A model generated the notes under the pieces. That model ran no database searches, had not been told where the DNA came from, and saw only the letters and a list, made by a program, of their open reading frames with translations. Source: Vombatus ursinus (taxonomy: Eukaryota; Chordata; Mammalia; Diprotodontia; Vombatidae). Taken from it: a DNA stretch of 64,000 nt. Of this stretch, positions 11,354-22,731 are shown piece by piece. The translations under genes and the position numbers were made by a program. The stretch spans positions 46,671,241 to 46,735,240 of the forward strand of contig NW_020954599.1 in the NCBI RefSeq assembly GCF_900497805.2, in the 5' to 3' direction. The number at the start of each line of letters is the position of its first letter. Position 1 is the stretch's first letter.

Positions 11354-11509
11354 ACCCTTATTATCTATTGTCTATCTAGTTCAGGTGTGCACAATTTGGA
11401 ATTGACTTAGATCATTGTATTACTGAGAAGAGCTAAGTTTATCAAAGTTTGTCATCACATAGTGATGCTGTTACTGTGTACAATGTTTTCCTGGTTCTGC
11501 TCATTTCAC

Positions 11510-14500
11510 TAAGTATCACTTAATGGAAGTCTTTCCAGGTTTTTCTAAAGTCTGCCTGTTCATCATATCTTAAGGAACAATAATATTCCATTATATTAAT
11601 ATACCACAATTTGCTCAGCCATTCCGGAATCGATGAACATCCCCTCAATTTCCAATTCTTGGCCAACACAAAAAGAAATGCTACAAATATTTTGGACACG
11701 TGGATCTTTTTCCTGTTTTTATAATTTCTTGGGGATACAGACCCAGAAATGATATTGCTGGCATACCAAAGGGTACACACAATTTTATAGCCCATTGAGT
11801 ATAGTTTCAAATTGCTCTCTAGAACAGTTGGATCAATTCACAACTCCACCAACAATGCATTAGTGTTCCAATTTTCCCATATCTTCTCCAATATTTATCA
11901 TTTTCCTGTTTGTCATGTTAGTCAATCTGATAGGTGTGATGGGGTATCTCGGAGTCATTTTGATTTACATTTCTCTAATCAATAGTGATTTAGAACATTT
12001 TTTCACATGATTAAAAATGACTTTAATTTCTTCATCTGCCTGTTCATATCCTTTGAGCATTTATCAATTAGGGAATGACTTGTATTCTTATAAATTTGAC
12101 TCAGTTCTCTATGTATTTTAGAAATGAGTCTTTTATCAGAGACACTAGCTATAAAAATTGTTTCCCAGTTTTCTATTTCCCTTCTGATCTTGGTTGCATT
12201 GGCTTTGTTTTCATACAAAACCTTTTTAATTCAATGTAATCAAAATTATACGTTTTGCATTTTGTAATGTTATCTATCTCTTGTTTGTCATAAAGTCTTC
12301 CCTTCTCCATAGATATGACAGGTGAAATATTCCATGCTCTTCTAATTTGTTTATGTCTAAATTGTGTACACATTTTGACTTTATCTTGGTATAAGATATA
12401 AGATATTGCTCTATGCCTAGTTTCTGTCACACTCTTTTCCAGTTTTCCCAGCAGTTTTGTCAAATAATGAGTTCTTATCCCAGAAACTGGATTCTTTGGG
12501 TTTATCAAAAAGTAGATTACTATAGTCATTGACTGCCATCTCTTTCATTCTTAACCTATTCCACTGATCCACAACTCTATTTCTTAGCTAGTGTCAAGTA
12601 GTTTTGATGATTGCTACTTTATAATACAATGTTAAATATGGTACAGCTAGTCAACTTCCCTTGGATTTCTTTTCATTAATTCCCTTGATATTCTAGACCT
12701 TTTGTTCTTCCAGATTAATTTTGTTATTATTTTTTAAAATTCTATAGAATAATTTTTGGTAGTTTGATTGGTATGGCACTAAATAAGTAAATTAACTTGG
12801 GTAGAATTGTCATTTTTATTATATTAGTGCAGCCTACCCATGAGTAACTGAAGTTTTTTGAGTTATTTAGATCTGACTTTATTTGTGTGAAAAATGTTTT
12901 GTAGTTGTGTTCATACAGTTCCTGGGTTTGTCTTGGTAGGTACACTCTCAAATATTTTATAATGTCTACAGTAACTTTAAATGGAATTTTTCTTTCTATC
13001 TCTTGCTGTTGGGCTTTGTTATTAATATATAGAAATGTCAATGATTTATGTGGGTTTATTTTATATCCTGAAACTTTGCTAACTTTGTTAATTATTTCAA
13101 GTAGTTTATTACTTGATTCTCTAGGATTTTCTAAGTCTATCACATGCAAAGAGTGATAGCTTTATTTCTTCACTGCCTATTCTAATTCCTTCAATTTCTT
13201 TTTCTTCTCTTATTGGTAAAGGTAACATTTCTAGTAAAATACTGAATAGCAGTGGTGATAATGGACATTTTTGTTTCACCTCTGACCGTATTGGAAATGA
13301 TTCTAGCTTGTCCTCATTATATATAATGCTTGCTGATGGTTCTAGATAAATGCTACTTGTCATTTTAAGTAAAACTATAATGATTCCTATGCTCTCTAGT
13401 GTTTTTCATAGAAATGGGTTTTGTATTTTGTCAAAAGCATTTTCCACATCTACTGAGATAATCATATGAATTCTGTTAATTTTGTTGCTGATATAGTCAA
13501 CTATGCTGATAGTTTCCCTAATATTGAACCAGCCCTGCATTCCTGGCACACATCCTACCTGGTCATAGTATATTATCCTTGTGATAAATTGCTGTAATCT
13601 CTTTGCTAATATTTTATTTAACATTTTTGCATCTATATTCATTGGGGAGATTTGTCTATAATTTTCCTTCTCTGTTTTGCTTCTTCTTGGTTTAGGTATC
13701 AGCACTATATTTGTATCATAAAAAGATTTTGGCCAGACTCCTTCTTTGTCTATTTTCCCAAATAGTTAATATAGTATTGGGATTGATTGTTCTTTAAATG
13801 TTTGGTAGAATTCACTTGGAAATTCATCTGGCCCTGGAGATTTTTTCTTAGGGACTTTAATGATGGCTTGTTCAATTTCTTTTTCTGAAATGAGGTTAAC
13901 TATTTTATTTCCTCTTGTTAATCTGGGCAATTTATATTTTTGTAAATGTTCATCCATTTAACTAAAATTGTCAGATTTATTGGGATACAGTTGGACAAAA
14001 TAGCTCCTTATTATTATTTTAATTTCCTTTTCATTGCTGGTGAATTCACCCTTTTCATTTTTGATACTCATAATTTGGTTTTCTTCTTTTTTTTAATCAA
14101 ATTAACTGAGGTTTATCTGTTTTATTATTTTTTCATAAAACCAGCTCTTAGTTTTATTTATTAGTTCAATAGTTTTCTTAATTTCAATTTTATTAATCTC
14201 TCCTTTGATTTTCAGAATTTCTAATTTGTTATATAATTGGAGATTTTTAATTTGTCCTTTTTCTAGATTTTTTAGTTGCATGCCCAATTCATTGATCTCC
14301 TCTTTCTGTATTTTATTCATGTAAGCAGTTAGTGAGATAAAACTTTCTCTAATAACTGCTTTGGTTGTACCCCATACATTTTGGTATGCTGTCTCATTAT
14401 TGTCATTCTCTTGGATGAAGTTATTGATTGTTTCTTATGATTTGTTGTTTGACCCACTCATTCTTTAGGATTAAATTATTTAGTTTCCAGTTAATTTTTA

Positions 14501-15205
14501 GCCTATCTTTCCATGTCCCTTTATTACATGTAATTTTTATTGTGTCATGATCTGAAAAGGATGTATTTAATATTTTTTTTCCTTTCTGAATTGGATTGTG
14601 AGATTTTTATGCCCTAATACATGGTCAATTTTTGTGTAGGTACCATGTACTGTTGAGAAAATGTATATTCTTTTCTAGTCCCATTCAGTTTCCTCCAGAG
14701 ATCTACCATATCTAACTTTTCTAAGATTTTATTCACTTCCTTAACTTCTTTCTTGTTTATTTTTTGGTTAGATTTACCTAATTCTGAGAGGGGAAGGTTG
14801 AGGTCCTTCACTAGCATAATTTTGCTGTCTATTTCTTCCTATAACTCATTTAACTTCTCTAAGAATGTGGATGCTATACCACTTGGTGTGTGTGTTTAGT
14901 ATTGATATTACTTCATTGTCTATCATATCTTTTAGCAGGATGTAGTTTCCTTCCTTATCTTTTATAATTAGTTATATATTTGCTTTTGCTTTGCCTGAGA
15001 TTAGGATTGCTACCCCTGCTTTTTTACTTCAATTGAAGCACAATGTATGCAACTCCAGCCTTTCACCTTTACTCTGTGTGTATCTCTCTGCTTCAAACAT
15101 GTTTCTTGTAAACAACATATTGAAGAATTATGATTTTTAATCCACTCTGCTATCCACTTCTGTTTTATGAGAGTTCATCCCATTCACATTCACAGTTATG
15201 ATGTC
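11510..15205 (-). pseudogene. L1 ORF2 relic (endonuclease + reverse transcriptase)
   Basis: The L1 ORF2 domain order is preserved but the frame is broken. The endonuclease starts near 15205 (ITVNVNG-like); the segment 14817-14614 has KDLNLPLSELGK and YTFSQQY, matching the GDFN..YTFFS region. Next come the [15 protein letters not shown] block (13957-13766), the [20 protein letters not shown]-like block (13705-13406) and SPLLFSILLEMLPLPIREEK in 13363-13121. The catalytic FADD of the polymerase reads FACD here (near 13150), so an active-site aspartate is lost. A C-terminal NWKLRGCSSIPEWLSKLWY segment lies at 11810-11520. Intact mammalian ORF2 is about 1,275 residues; the longest open piece here is 135. 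Confidence 0.88.
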
Positions 15206-15764
15206 TAACTGTGTCTTTTTCTCCATCCTATTTTCCCCATATTTATGCTTTTCTCACTCCTTTCTCCCTTTTACTCCTCAGTAGTATTTTGCTTCTGACC
15301 CCTGCCTCCCTTAATCTTCCCTCCGTTCTATCCACCCCACCTCCCTTTTCTTTCTCCTTTACCATACTACTTCCTATAGGGTAAGACATATTTCTATATC
15401 CAAGTGAGTGTGTATGTTATTCCTTCTTTGAGTCAGATCCAACAAGAGTAAAATTCAAATGATGCTCACCTCCCTCCCTTTTTTCCTGCTACTGTAATAG
15501 TTCTTTTCACCATTTCATATGATGTAATTTATCCTTTTCTGTCTCCTTTTCTCTTCACTCAATACTGTCTTGTTTTTTACCCCTAAATTATTTTTATCAT
15601 TACATCAAAATCAACTTGTGCCCAAACCCTCTATCTATGTATACCCCTTCTAAATGTCATAATAACAATACAGTTCTCAACAGTTACAAGTATCATCTTC
15701 CCATGTTGGGATTTGAACAGTTTACCCTTATTGAATAACATTTTTTTCTTTCTTGTTCATGTTT

Positions 15765-16762
15765 TCATCCTTCTATTGAGTCTTGTATTTGAAGATCAAA
15801 TATTCTGTTGAAGTGTGATCTTTTCATCAGGAAAGTTTTAAAGCCCCCTATTTCATTGAATGTCTGTCTGCTCCCCTGAAAGATTATGTTCAGTTTTGCT
15901 GGGTAGTTGATCCTTGGTTGTAATACAAGCTCCTTTGCCTCATGGAATATCAAATTCCATGCCCCACAAACGTTTAATGTAGAAGCTGCAAGGTCCTGTG
16001 TAATCCTGACTGTGGTTCCACGATATTTAAATTATTTCTTTCTGACTTCTTGCATTATTTTCTCCTTGACCTGATAATTCTGGAATTTGGCTACAATATT
16101 CCTTAGCATTTTCATTTTGGTATCTCTTTCAGGAGGTGATCAATGGTTTCTCTCAATGACTATTTTGCTATCTGGTTCTAGCATCTCAGGACAGTTTTCC
16201 TTGATAATTCTTGAGAGATGCTCTCCAGGTTCTTTTTTTGATTATGGCTTTCAGGTAGATCAATAATTCTTAAATTATCTCTCCTGGATTTATTTTCCAG
16301 GTCAGTTGTTTTTCCAGTGATGTATTTTACATTTTCATCTATTTTTTTCATTCTTTTGATTTTGACTGATTCTTGATGTCTTATAGTGTCATTAGCTTCT
16401 GCTTGCCCAATTCTGATTTTTGAGAATTGTTTGTAGCTCCTTTTCCATTTGACCCATTCTGCTTTTTAAATGGTTCTTCTCTTAGTGTATTTTTGTACTT
16501 CTTTTTCTAAACTGTTGATTGTCTCTTGCATACTTCTTATTTCTTTTCCCAATTTTTCTTCTACCTCTCTAATTTGACTTTCAAAATCCTTCTTGAGCTC
16601 TTCCAAGAAGGCTTTCTGGGCTTGGGAGCAATTCATATTTCCCTTTGAGCTTTCAGATGTAGGTCTATTGACAATATTGTCCTCTTCCAAGTTTGCTTTT
16701 TGATCTTCCCTGTCATCATAATAATTCTCTATGGCCAATATTCTTTTCTGCTTTTTATTCAT
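15765..16762 (-). pseudogene. L1 ORF1 relic
   Basis: The RNA-binding chaperone ORF of L1. The N-terminal 98 codons (16762-16466) start MNKKQKRILAIENYYDDRED and run into a charged coiled-coil-like stretch (FLEELKKDFESQIREVEEKL). The C-terminal end (15953-15765) contains LQPRINYPAKLNI, the conserved motif of the L1 ORF1 C-terminal domain. The middle, including the RNA-recognition fold, is out of frame. Length agrees with about 330 codons when whole. Confidence 0.85.
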
Positions 16763-17036
16763 TTTATTTGTCTATTTCCTGACTTTCAAGGTTGAGCTCT
16801 CCTGCTGGAGCACAGGGGGTACTACCCCAAGCTTCTTGTGCTGAGTGCCAGGGTCCTGGTCACTTGCTTTGTGTTCTGGGGTCTCAGGTACTGGCAGCTG
16901 GTGGCTCTAGGGGTCTGGTAGCTTACCTGGTGCTGAGCTGGTGTCCTAATGGTGGTGTCTGGCATGTGCTGAGGTCAGGTGGTGATTTTTGCATTTCCCC
17001 TTGGCTACATATTGAGCACATGGAAGTTTGGCTGCT

Positions 17037-17290
17037 GGAGGATGACTGCTTGCCTAGGTCTGCCAAGGGGAAGTTCTGCCATTGCAGGATGCCTACCTGC
17101 CCAGAGCTGCACTGAAGCACTGGGAGATTTGACTGCTTGGAAGATGTCTACTCCCCTGGGGCTAGGCTGAAGCAAGGAGAGGTTCTGCTGCTGGAGGATG
17201 CATGCTTGCCTGGGGCTGCACTGAGGCAGAGGGAGTTTCACCTCCTAGAGGATGCCTTCCTGCCCAGGGCTGTGCCAGCACACCTGGTCC
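17037..17290 (-). repeat. 54-bp tandem repeats in the L1 5'UTR
   Basis: The word gatg followed by a 'cc/tgccc' block recurs at 17041, 17088, 17143, 17197 and 17251, giving spacings of 47, 55, 54 and 54 bp. Each unit contains 'ctgc..tgcc..gggctg..ctgaagca..gag'. Because 54 is divisible by three, the repeats give long but meaningless open frames on both strands. The region is clearly more GC-rich than the rest of the L1. Tandem monomers in an L1 5'UTR usually carry its promoter, as in mouse. Confidence 0.7.
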
Positions 17291-17602
17291 TGTTGTTGGC
17301 ATTTGTCTGCTCCACTACCCTGGGGCTCAGGATCTCCCACTGGTTTACTGAAGTGGGACTTGTTTCTGGTTTGCTGGAATGCCTCCTGCCCTGGACTGTG
17401 CTCTCAATTTTTTGAGCCTAAATAAAATGATCTTCATTGGCAAGACTCAAGGTCCCTCAGACTGAAAGACTGTTTCTCCTGGTCCTTCTGCTGTCTCCAT
17501 TGTTCTAGGACCTCTCCTGGGGTGCTATTCTCTGGGTTCTTCAGAGGTCAATAAGGGAGAGTGAGAGCAATTCACTGCTTACTCTGCCATTGTGGCTTCT
17601 CT

Positions 17603-17814
17603 AGGAATTTATTTAGTACTTAAATCGATTCATGATCTTTTTATTGATAGAGATTGCAATCCATTTATGACTTTTCATTTGCTATGACTCTCTTCCATAT
17701 ACCATATACCATGTACCTTCTCAGAGGATCTATGCAACATTTTAGAGGCCTTTAACATTTTTTTTAACATTTCAGGAGTACTAATCCCTTAATTAATCTG
17801 CCTGTTATTGTACT
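17603..17814. other. Short unassigned spacer
   Basis: About 210 bp between two L1 copies with a small duplicated motif (cataccatatacc) near 17696. No gene seen. Confidence 0.4.
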
Positions 17815-18260
17815 GATCTCACTTTCCTTTTATTTTATTTTTCAATTAACAAACATTTGTTTTCTTTTCCTGCCTCGAAAATTTAAAAAAGGAGAATCAA
17901 ATCCTTGTAACAAATATACATAGTAGAACTAAACAAATTTCCATATAGTCCATGTTCAAAAACATATGACACATTTCACATCCTGAATCCATCATCTTTC
18001 TATCAGCAGGTGGGTAGTGAGGTGTCAAACTCAAGACCCCAGTGTGGCCTGCAGCAGATTAAAATGAAATTGGGAAATGTTTATCAAAATAAATAAAACA
18101 TACAGCATATATTAGTGCCAATATGTGGTTTTCTAAGTCAATATGTAGAAGTCAAGGATGCCTTTCTACTTGAGTTTGACACCACTTCTATAGATCATCA
18201 TTAGTCCTTTGTAATCATGGATGATTTCATTTTCAATACATACTTTACCCATGTCCTTCT
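17815..18260 (-). mobile_element. L1 3' end fragment, split by a hAT element
   Basis: The L1 tail is recognised by 'aattaacaaacatttgttttc', 'gtaacaaatatacatag' and 'cagcaggtgggtag', and it resumes after the hAT element with 'atcatcattagtcctttgtaatc'. The resumption shows that the hAT element jumped into this L1. A related tail is at 23580. Confidence 0.7.
18018..18187. mobile_element. Non-autonomous hAT element inside an L1 tail
   Basis: About 170 bp with inverted ends: aggtgtcaaactcaag on the left and ttgagtttgacaccac on the right. Internally it shares 'tggcc' and 'atattag..aatatgtggttttctaag' style blocks with the family of the 3247-3450 copy. Non-coding. I could not confirm the 8-bp target duplication. 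Confidence 0.7.
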
Positions 18261-20184
18261 CTGATCATACATATCCTGGATCATAATTTACCCCTTGCAC
18301 ATTGGTCAGTGATAGAAATATGTTGTTGCCTACTTATAAGCCCCATGCATCTTGCCATTGTACTTTGGTACAATGGTACTTTGGTACCTTTGGCATTTGC
18401 TTTGGATTTTGATTCTTTGGAAGCTGTGTGGTTTGCAACCTTTCATCAATTAGAGCATGACTGGGAACATATTGGTATGTTCACATGTGCAAATCTAGCC
18501 TGATCTCTTCCTCATTCAATTTTGCTCTTAATTCATTGTCCATCTGCAGTTCCTGTTCTACCTATATAATCACAAAATTATGCTGATGGACAAATTTAAT
18601 GTGATCTCCACCCATGGCATCCTTCTAGTTTCAGCTGCAAATTCTCTTGGAATGACCTGGCTTAGTTGAATCTTGTGCCAAGATTTCTGGAAACTTGATT
18701 TTGCCTCCACCACTCTTCAATGTTTTGTTAGGCAACATTACCATTAGCATTCACAATCTTTCTTTGTAATATGTCACAAATTAGTTTTCAATTTAAACCA
18801 ATCCTGTGCTGTACTGACATTTTTCTTTGCTAGGTGAGACTGAATCTTTCCTGGAAAAGGTAGTTTCTGGAATATTTTGTCCTTTTTGTTGTGGTTACTG
18901 CTTCTATATTAGCTAAACTATTGTAGAACATAGTGATAACCACAATCAAGTCTTATTTATTTCTTTTTTCATGTTAAAGTAGAAATAAGCCCAAAGTTAT
19001 AACTTTAAGAGAAAAATGTATAGCTTTAATAGTCCCTCTCACAGAGACTGTGAATCATGTTAATACATTTTTAAGAGGAAATAGAATCTTGGGGAGACTA
19101 CCATTTTAACTGTAATCTAGAGAGTTAACTGTCATGGTGAGAAAGAAAGGTCTAAGAGAACATCTTTCCTGTGAGGCTGAATAAGTTAACTGTAAAGGAT
19201 AAAGAGTATTAAGAGAAATTTCCATAGAGCACTGAGGTTAGCTCTTATCCTATGGAAAAGCTGTGCTATGTAGAATCTAACCTGAAGACCATTCTTGAGC
19301 CACTGGGAATTACCAACTTGACAGAATTGTGATCCCAGAGCTATGGAGGAGCCAGTAAGTGTACTTGATGATTAGAAGTGACTCCAGCTATCTTCATCCT
19401 CCCATTTGATATATTATTGAACTATTTAAATATCTTCATACTGTGTTATGATGTAAATAAAATATATAGCCAATAACATTGATGTTATTTAAACCTATGG
19501 AATGGGGGGAGGAGGGTTATAGGTAGGTGGGTTTGAGATGGGGAGAAGAGCAAAAGCTAAAGGAAAAGAGCTTTCCTTAATTTTTTAAAAAAATAAACTG
19601 AGGTGGGGGCTCAGAGGTAAGCAATTACTTGACATCTTGTGCATTTCTCTTTATTTATGAAAAAAAAAAAGGTAAGAACATACCTCTTGATTGCCTTGGA
19701 ACCCAAGATGAGAATAGGTAAGGAAATGAGCCCATTACAGTATGAAAGAGGGGTGATCAACCCACCAAGGCCACACATGGTATCATCATCTCTAAAACTT
19801 ACTATATATAATTATTTTTAAATTCTGAATAATCTTATATATATGCACATGCAAATACATACATACATATCACCCACAGTCCTAAGGAGATGTGAAGGGA
19901 AAGGCAAAAGTATTTCAAGAACTTAAGAGCCCAATAACTATAGAACAGTATCAGCTTTAAAACAACAATAACATTATCTCATAGGTTTTTTTTAGAAGAT
20001 ACCTGATTAGTCTCAGAAGTAATATCATCTTGACATTTCCAAATTAATAATTCTAAAGAAGATAATAAAAATAGAAAACCATTTTTCTGCATCTTTATTT
20101 GATTTGGAATTTACCCTGCATCTCAATGCATTTCTTTCATAGAGAACTCCCTATTAAAACTCAATACATTGTGATTTTTAATTA
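18261..20184. other. No gene recognised
   Basis: About 1.9 kb with no recognised gene. A local duplication, gtactttggtac, occurs twice near 18360-18390. An (ACAT)n tract lies near 19850-19870. Frames are 60-64 codons at most. Confidence 0.45.
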
Positions 20185-20255
20185 GTTATTGAATTTAGAA
20201 CTATAAGGACATGTGAAGGTCAACTATTCTGTATCTTTCATTTTACACAAGAGAA
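20185..20255 (-). mobile_element. MIR3 SINE fragment, reversed
   Basis: Short reversed MIR3 piece ('gaatttagaactataagga', 'cattttacacaagagaaaactga'). Confidence 0.5.
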
Positions 20256-20269
20256 AACTGACTATTCCA

Positions 20270-21285
20270 ATTCACACAACAAACATTTATCAAGTATCTG
20301 CCTTGTACAAAGCCCTAAAGTAGGCACCAAGGAATAGGAATAGGTAAGTCCTTATGTCAACTGAAGTCTAGTAGGAAGATAACACACAAAGATAAGCATG
20401 ATATAGTTGTATGTGATAAGTGGATAAGTGCATTAGAATAATATAAAATTCTGACAAGGGAAAGTCCTTACTAATAAGAGGTATCCCTCCAGGTTTTCTG
20501 TAGGAAGTGGTATTGGAGCTGAGCTTTAAATTATGGGTAACATTTAGCAAACAAAGAAAGAGAGAGATGGCATTCCATGCATGAGGGGATGGTGTGAGCC
20601 AAAGTATGATGATGGGAAAGTGTGGTCTGTGTAATGGACACATTTGGCTAGAGTGTGATAGGGCTGAAATAAATTGTGAATGGCCTCTAATATTAGCCAA
20701 CAGAATAAGAACAAACTTAGCAAGTAGTAGGGAAACATTAAAGATTTTTGAGTACAGCAATGCTATACCTTCTGGCTATACCTTCAATGCTACACCTTCC
20801 TACTTCTGTAGGACGGTTAGATTAGAAGGGCAGGGGGGAGAAACAAAGATGGGAATATCAGTTAAGAAGTTACTGTAATAAGGGGCAGCTAGGTGGTGCA
20901 GTGGATAGAGCACTGGCCGTGAAGTCAGGAGGACCTGAGTTCAAATCCGGTCTCAGACCAAACACTTAATAGCTGCGTGACTCTAGGCAAGTCATTTAAC
21001 CCAAATTGCCTAAAATAAATAAATTAATAAATAAAATAAAGAAGATATTGTAATAGCTGAGGCTCAATTGAACTGATTAATGAAGCCCTGTCTGAAATAG
21101 GGTGGTGGAAGCAGAAGTATAGAGGAGTGGACACAAAGATAATATAGGGATAGACTTGTCAGGACTTGGCTATAAGTCTACAAGAGGTGAGGAAGAAATA
21201 AGAGTCAAGAAAAACCTCCCAAATCTGAACACAGGGAATAGGGACCACTGACAACAAAGTAAAAAATAGGAGTGAATTTAGAAAG
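20270..21285 (-). mobile_element. LINE L2, reversed, split by a SINE
   Basis: Reversed L2 from its 3' end ('aaacatttatcaagtatctgcc') through 'ggcattccatgcatgag' near 20570 and 'ggtggaagcagaagtatagagg' near 21100. A SINE interrupts it at 20881-21038. The 130-codon frame at 20368-20760 lies antisense within this L2 and is not a gene. Confidence 0.75.
20881..21038 (+). mobile_element. tRNA-derived marsupial SINE, full length
   Basis: Head 'ggggcagctaggtggtgcag', body 'gacctgagttcaaatccgg', tail of AAAT-type repeats. Flanked by a 17-bp duplication, aagaagttactgtaata (20864-20880) and aagaagatattgtaata (21039-21055), preceded by TT. It sits inside an L2 copy. Confidence 0.9.
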
Positions 21286-21350
21286 CTCATAGATGCGTAA
21301 AGCCTCTCTGTTCATGTTGTTCCCCTATGGCTGAATGGTGTCAACATTTC

Positions 21351-21440
21351 TCTCTCTCTTTCTCTCTCTCTCTCTGTCTTTCTGTCTCTCCTCCTGTTCT
21401 CTCTTCCTCCCTCCCTCTCCCCCACCTCTCTCTCTCTCCC
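21351..21440. repeat. CT-rich low-complexity tract
   Basis: About 90 bp made almost only of C and T, mostly (TC)n with TCCC variants. Confidence 0.85.
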
Positions 21441-21469
21441 ATTTCCATGTACATAAAGAAATGATCCCT

Positions 21470-21665
21470 GGTCTTACTCTTCTCATGCCAAAATATTTTC
21501 TGATACACTAACACTTCCTCTGCACCAGTTCATATTTCATTTATTCTTTTCTGCTAGATTATAATGTCTTTAAGTACAGGATTAAGACTACATTGTTTTT
21601 TACCACTGTATTTCCAGCATGTAATATAGTGCTTTGTACATAATAGAAGCTATGGAAACATAGCT
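21470..21665 (+). mobile_element. L2 3' end
   Basis: L2-like ending with 'ctagattataatgtctttaag' and 'tgtatttccagcatgtaatatagtgc'. Diverged. Confidence 0.55.
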
Positions 21666-22013
21666 CTAGATAGGCATGTGTTAATTTGTTGCGCTTTTAG
21701 ACAACTAGATCTTACCGCAAAGGACCTTGGGCAGGCAAGATATTGATACCTTTAAGTACTATGAAAAATTTTCTGCCCATGGGGAACTTTGCTTTCTAGG
21801 CAGAACACAACTGAAACACATCTGGCTAACTTTTGCTATTTCCAGAATGTTTTTCAGTCACTAGACCATGCTAATGCTACCTTCATCAGTCTCCACACTG
21901 CTATCTACCTCTTCTTCTCAGCACGGTTTGGCACCCATTTTTTCCAATTCTGTAGCACTCTTATTGTGTCCTTTGTCTTCTCAACACGTTTGTAAAATCA
22001 TAAATTGGTCAGT
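21666..22013. other. No gene recognised
   Basis: About 350 bp. Two overlapping frames (68 and 85 codons) run through it and into the next SINE, with no recognisable domain. Confidence 0.4.
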
Positions 22014-22295
22014 GATGAGTCTTCCTGACTCCAGGCCTAGCACTCTATCCACTGTGCCACCTAGCCTCCTGGAGTCAGGAAGACCTGAGTTCAAATCCTG
22101 CCTCAGATACTTACTAGCTATGTGATCCTGGATAGGCTCCTTAACCAATCCCTACCTCAGTTTCCCCATATGTAAAATGGGCATAAAAATAGCACCCAGA
22201 TTATAGTGTTGTTATGAGAATCAACTCAGTTAACAAATATAAAAGTACTGTGTAAACCTTAAAGTGCTATATAAACGTTAGCTATTATACTACAT
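22014..22295 (+). mobile_element. Back-to-back SINEs: reversed head fragment plus long CORE-SINE
   Basis: 22014-22064 is the head of a tRNA-derived SINE in reverse ('cactctatccactgtgccac'). 22066-22295 is a forward CORE-SINE with body 'gacctgagttcaaatcctgcc' and the 3' part 'accttaaagtgctatataaacgttagctatt'. The touching heads make a perfect 17-bp inverted repeat (22019-22035 with 22068-22084). Confidence 0.75.
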
Positions 22296-22731
22296 CATCA
22301 TTGTAGACTTGTACAAATCAAGACTTGAGCCTCCTGGCTCCCAATCCATTGATTTCTACCCTATGCTTCTATAATGAGATTTACTCTAGATAAAATGAAC
22401 AGATTATATCTTCATTTTAGTATTGCTAATGAACTGTCTAGATTAACAACTGAGATTTGTGCAATAAATGTAGAAAAGTGGAAAGTTCCTCAAGAATAAA
22501 ATGCAATTAATCCTATAAAACCTGAGAGGGATGATGCATGAGGTAGTGTAATAATAAAAACTAAATGAAGCATAATTAAGCATAAGGGAATTTAATATTA
22601 TCAGAGAATAACATATAGTATATTAAGAAATAAAATTTAATTATATGACTAATTCAATTGGAAAAATTAAGAAAATCAGAAATAAAATATATTTAAAAGG
22701 CAGTTTCTAGTGAGTTAAAACAACAAAAACA
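22296..22731. other. No gene recognised
   Basis: About 430 bp of AT-rich DNA with nothing recognised. Confidence 0.45.

Larger units (their letters stand above)
11385..17602 (-). mobile_element. LINE-1, nearly complete, decayed
   Basis: A 6.2-kb L1 on the minus strand. From its 5' end near 17602 ('gagaagccacaatggcagag') the parts are: a 5'UTR with tandem repeats (16763-17602), ORF1 (about 16762-15765), a long inter-ORF spacer of about 550 bp (15764-15210), and ORF2 with endonuclease, reverse transcriptase and C-terminal region (about 15205-11510). The usual 3'UTR is not recognisable left of 11385, where a small inverted-repeat segment sits instead. ORF1 and ORF2 are each broken into short open pieces by stops and frameshifts, so the copy cannot move. 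The 5' end looks natural, so it inserted as a full-length copy. Confidence 0.9.

Noticed and set aside
16792-17415. Overlapping open frames of 63-107 codons on both strands, looking like a small GC-rich gene
   Set aside because: They lie in the 5'UTR of the minus-strand L1 and owe their openness to the 54-bp repeats; no domain or splice context.
20368-20760. 130-codon minus-strand ORF
   Set aside because: It lies within a reversed L2 3' region; the translation has no reverse transcriptase or other domain.
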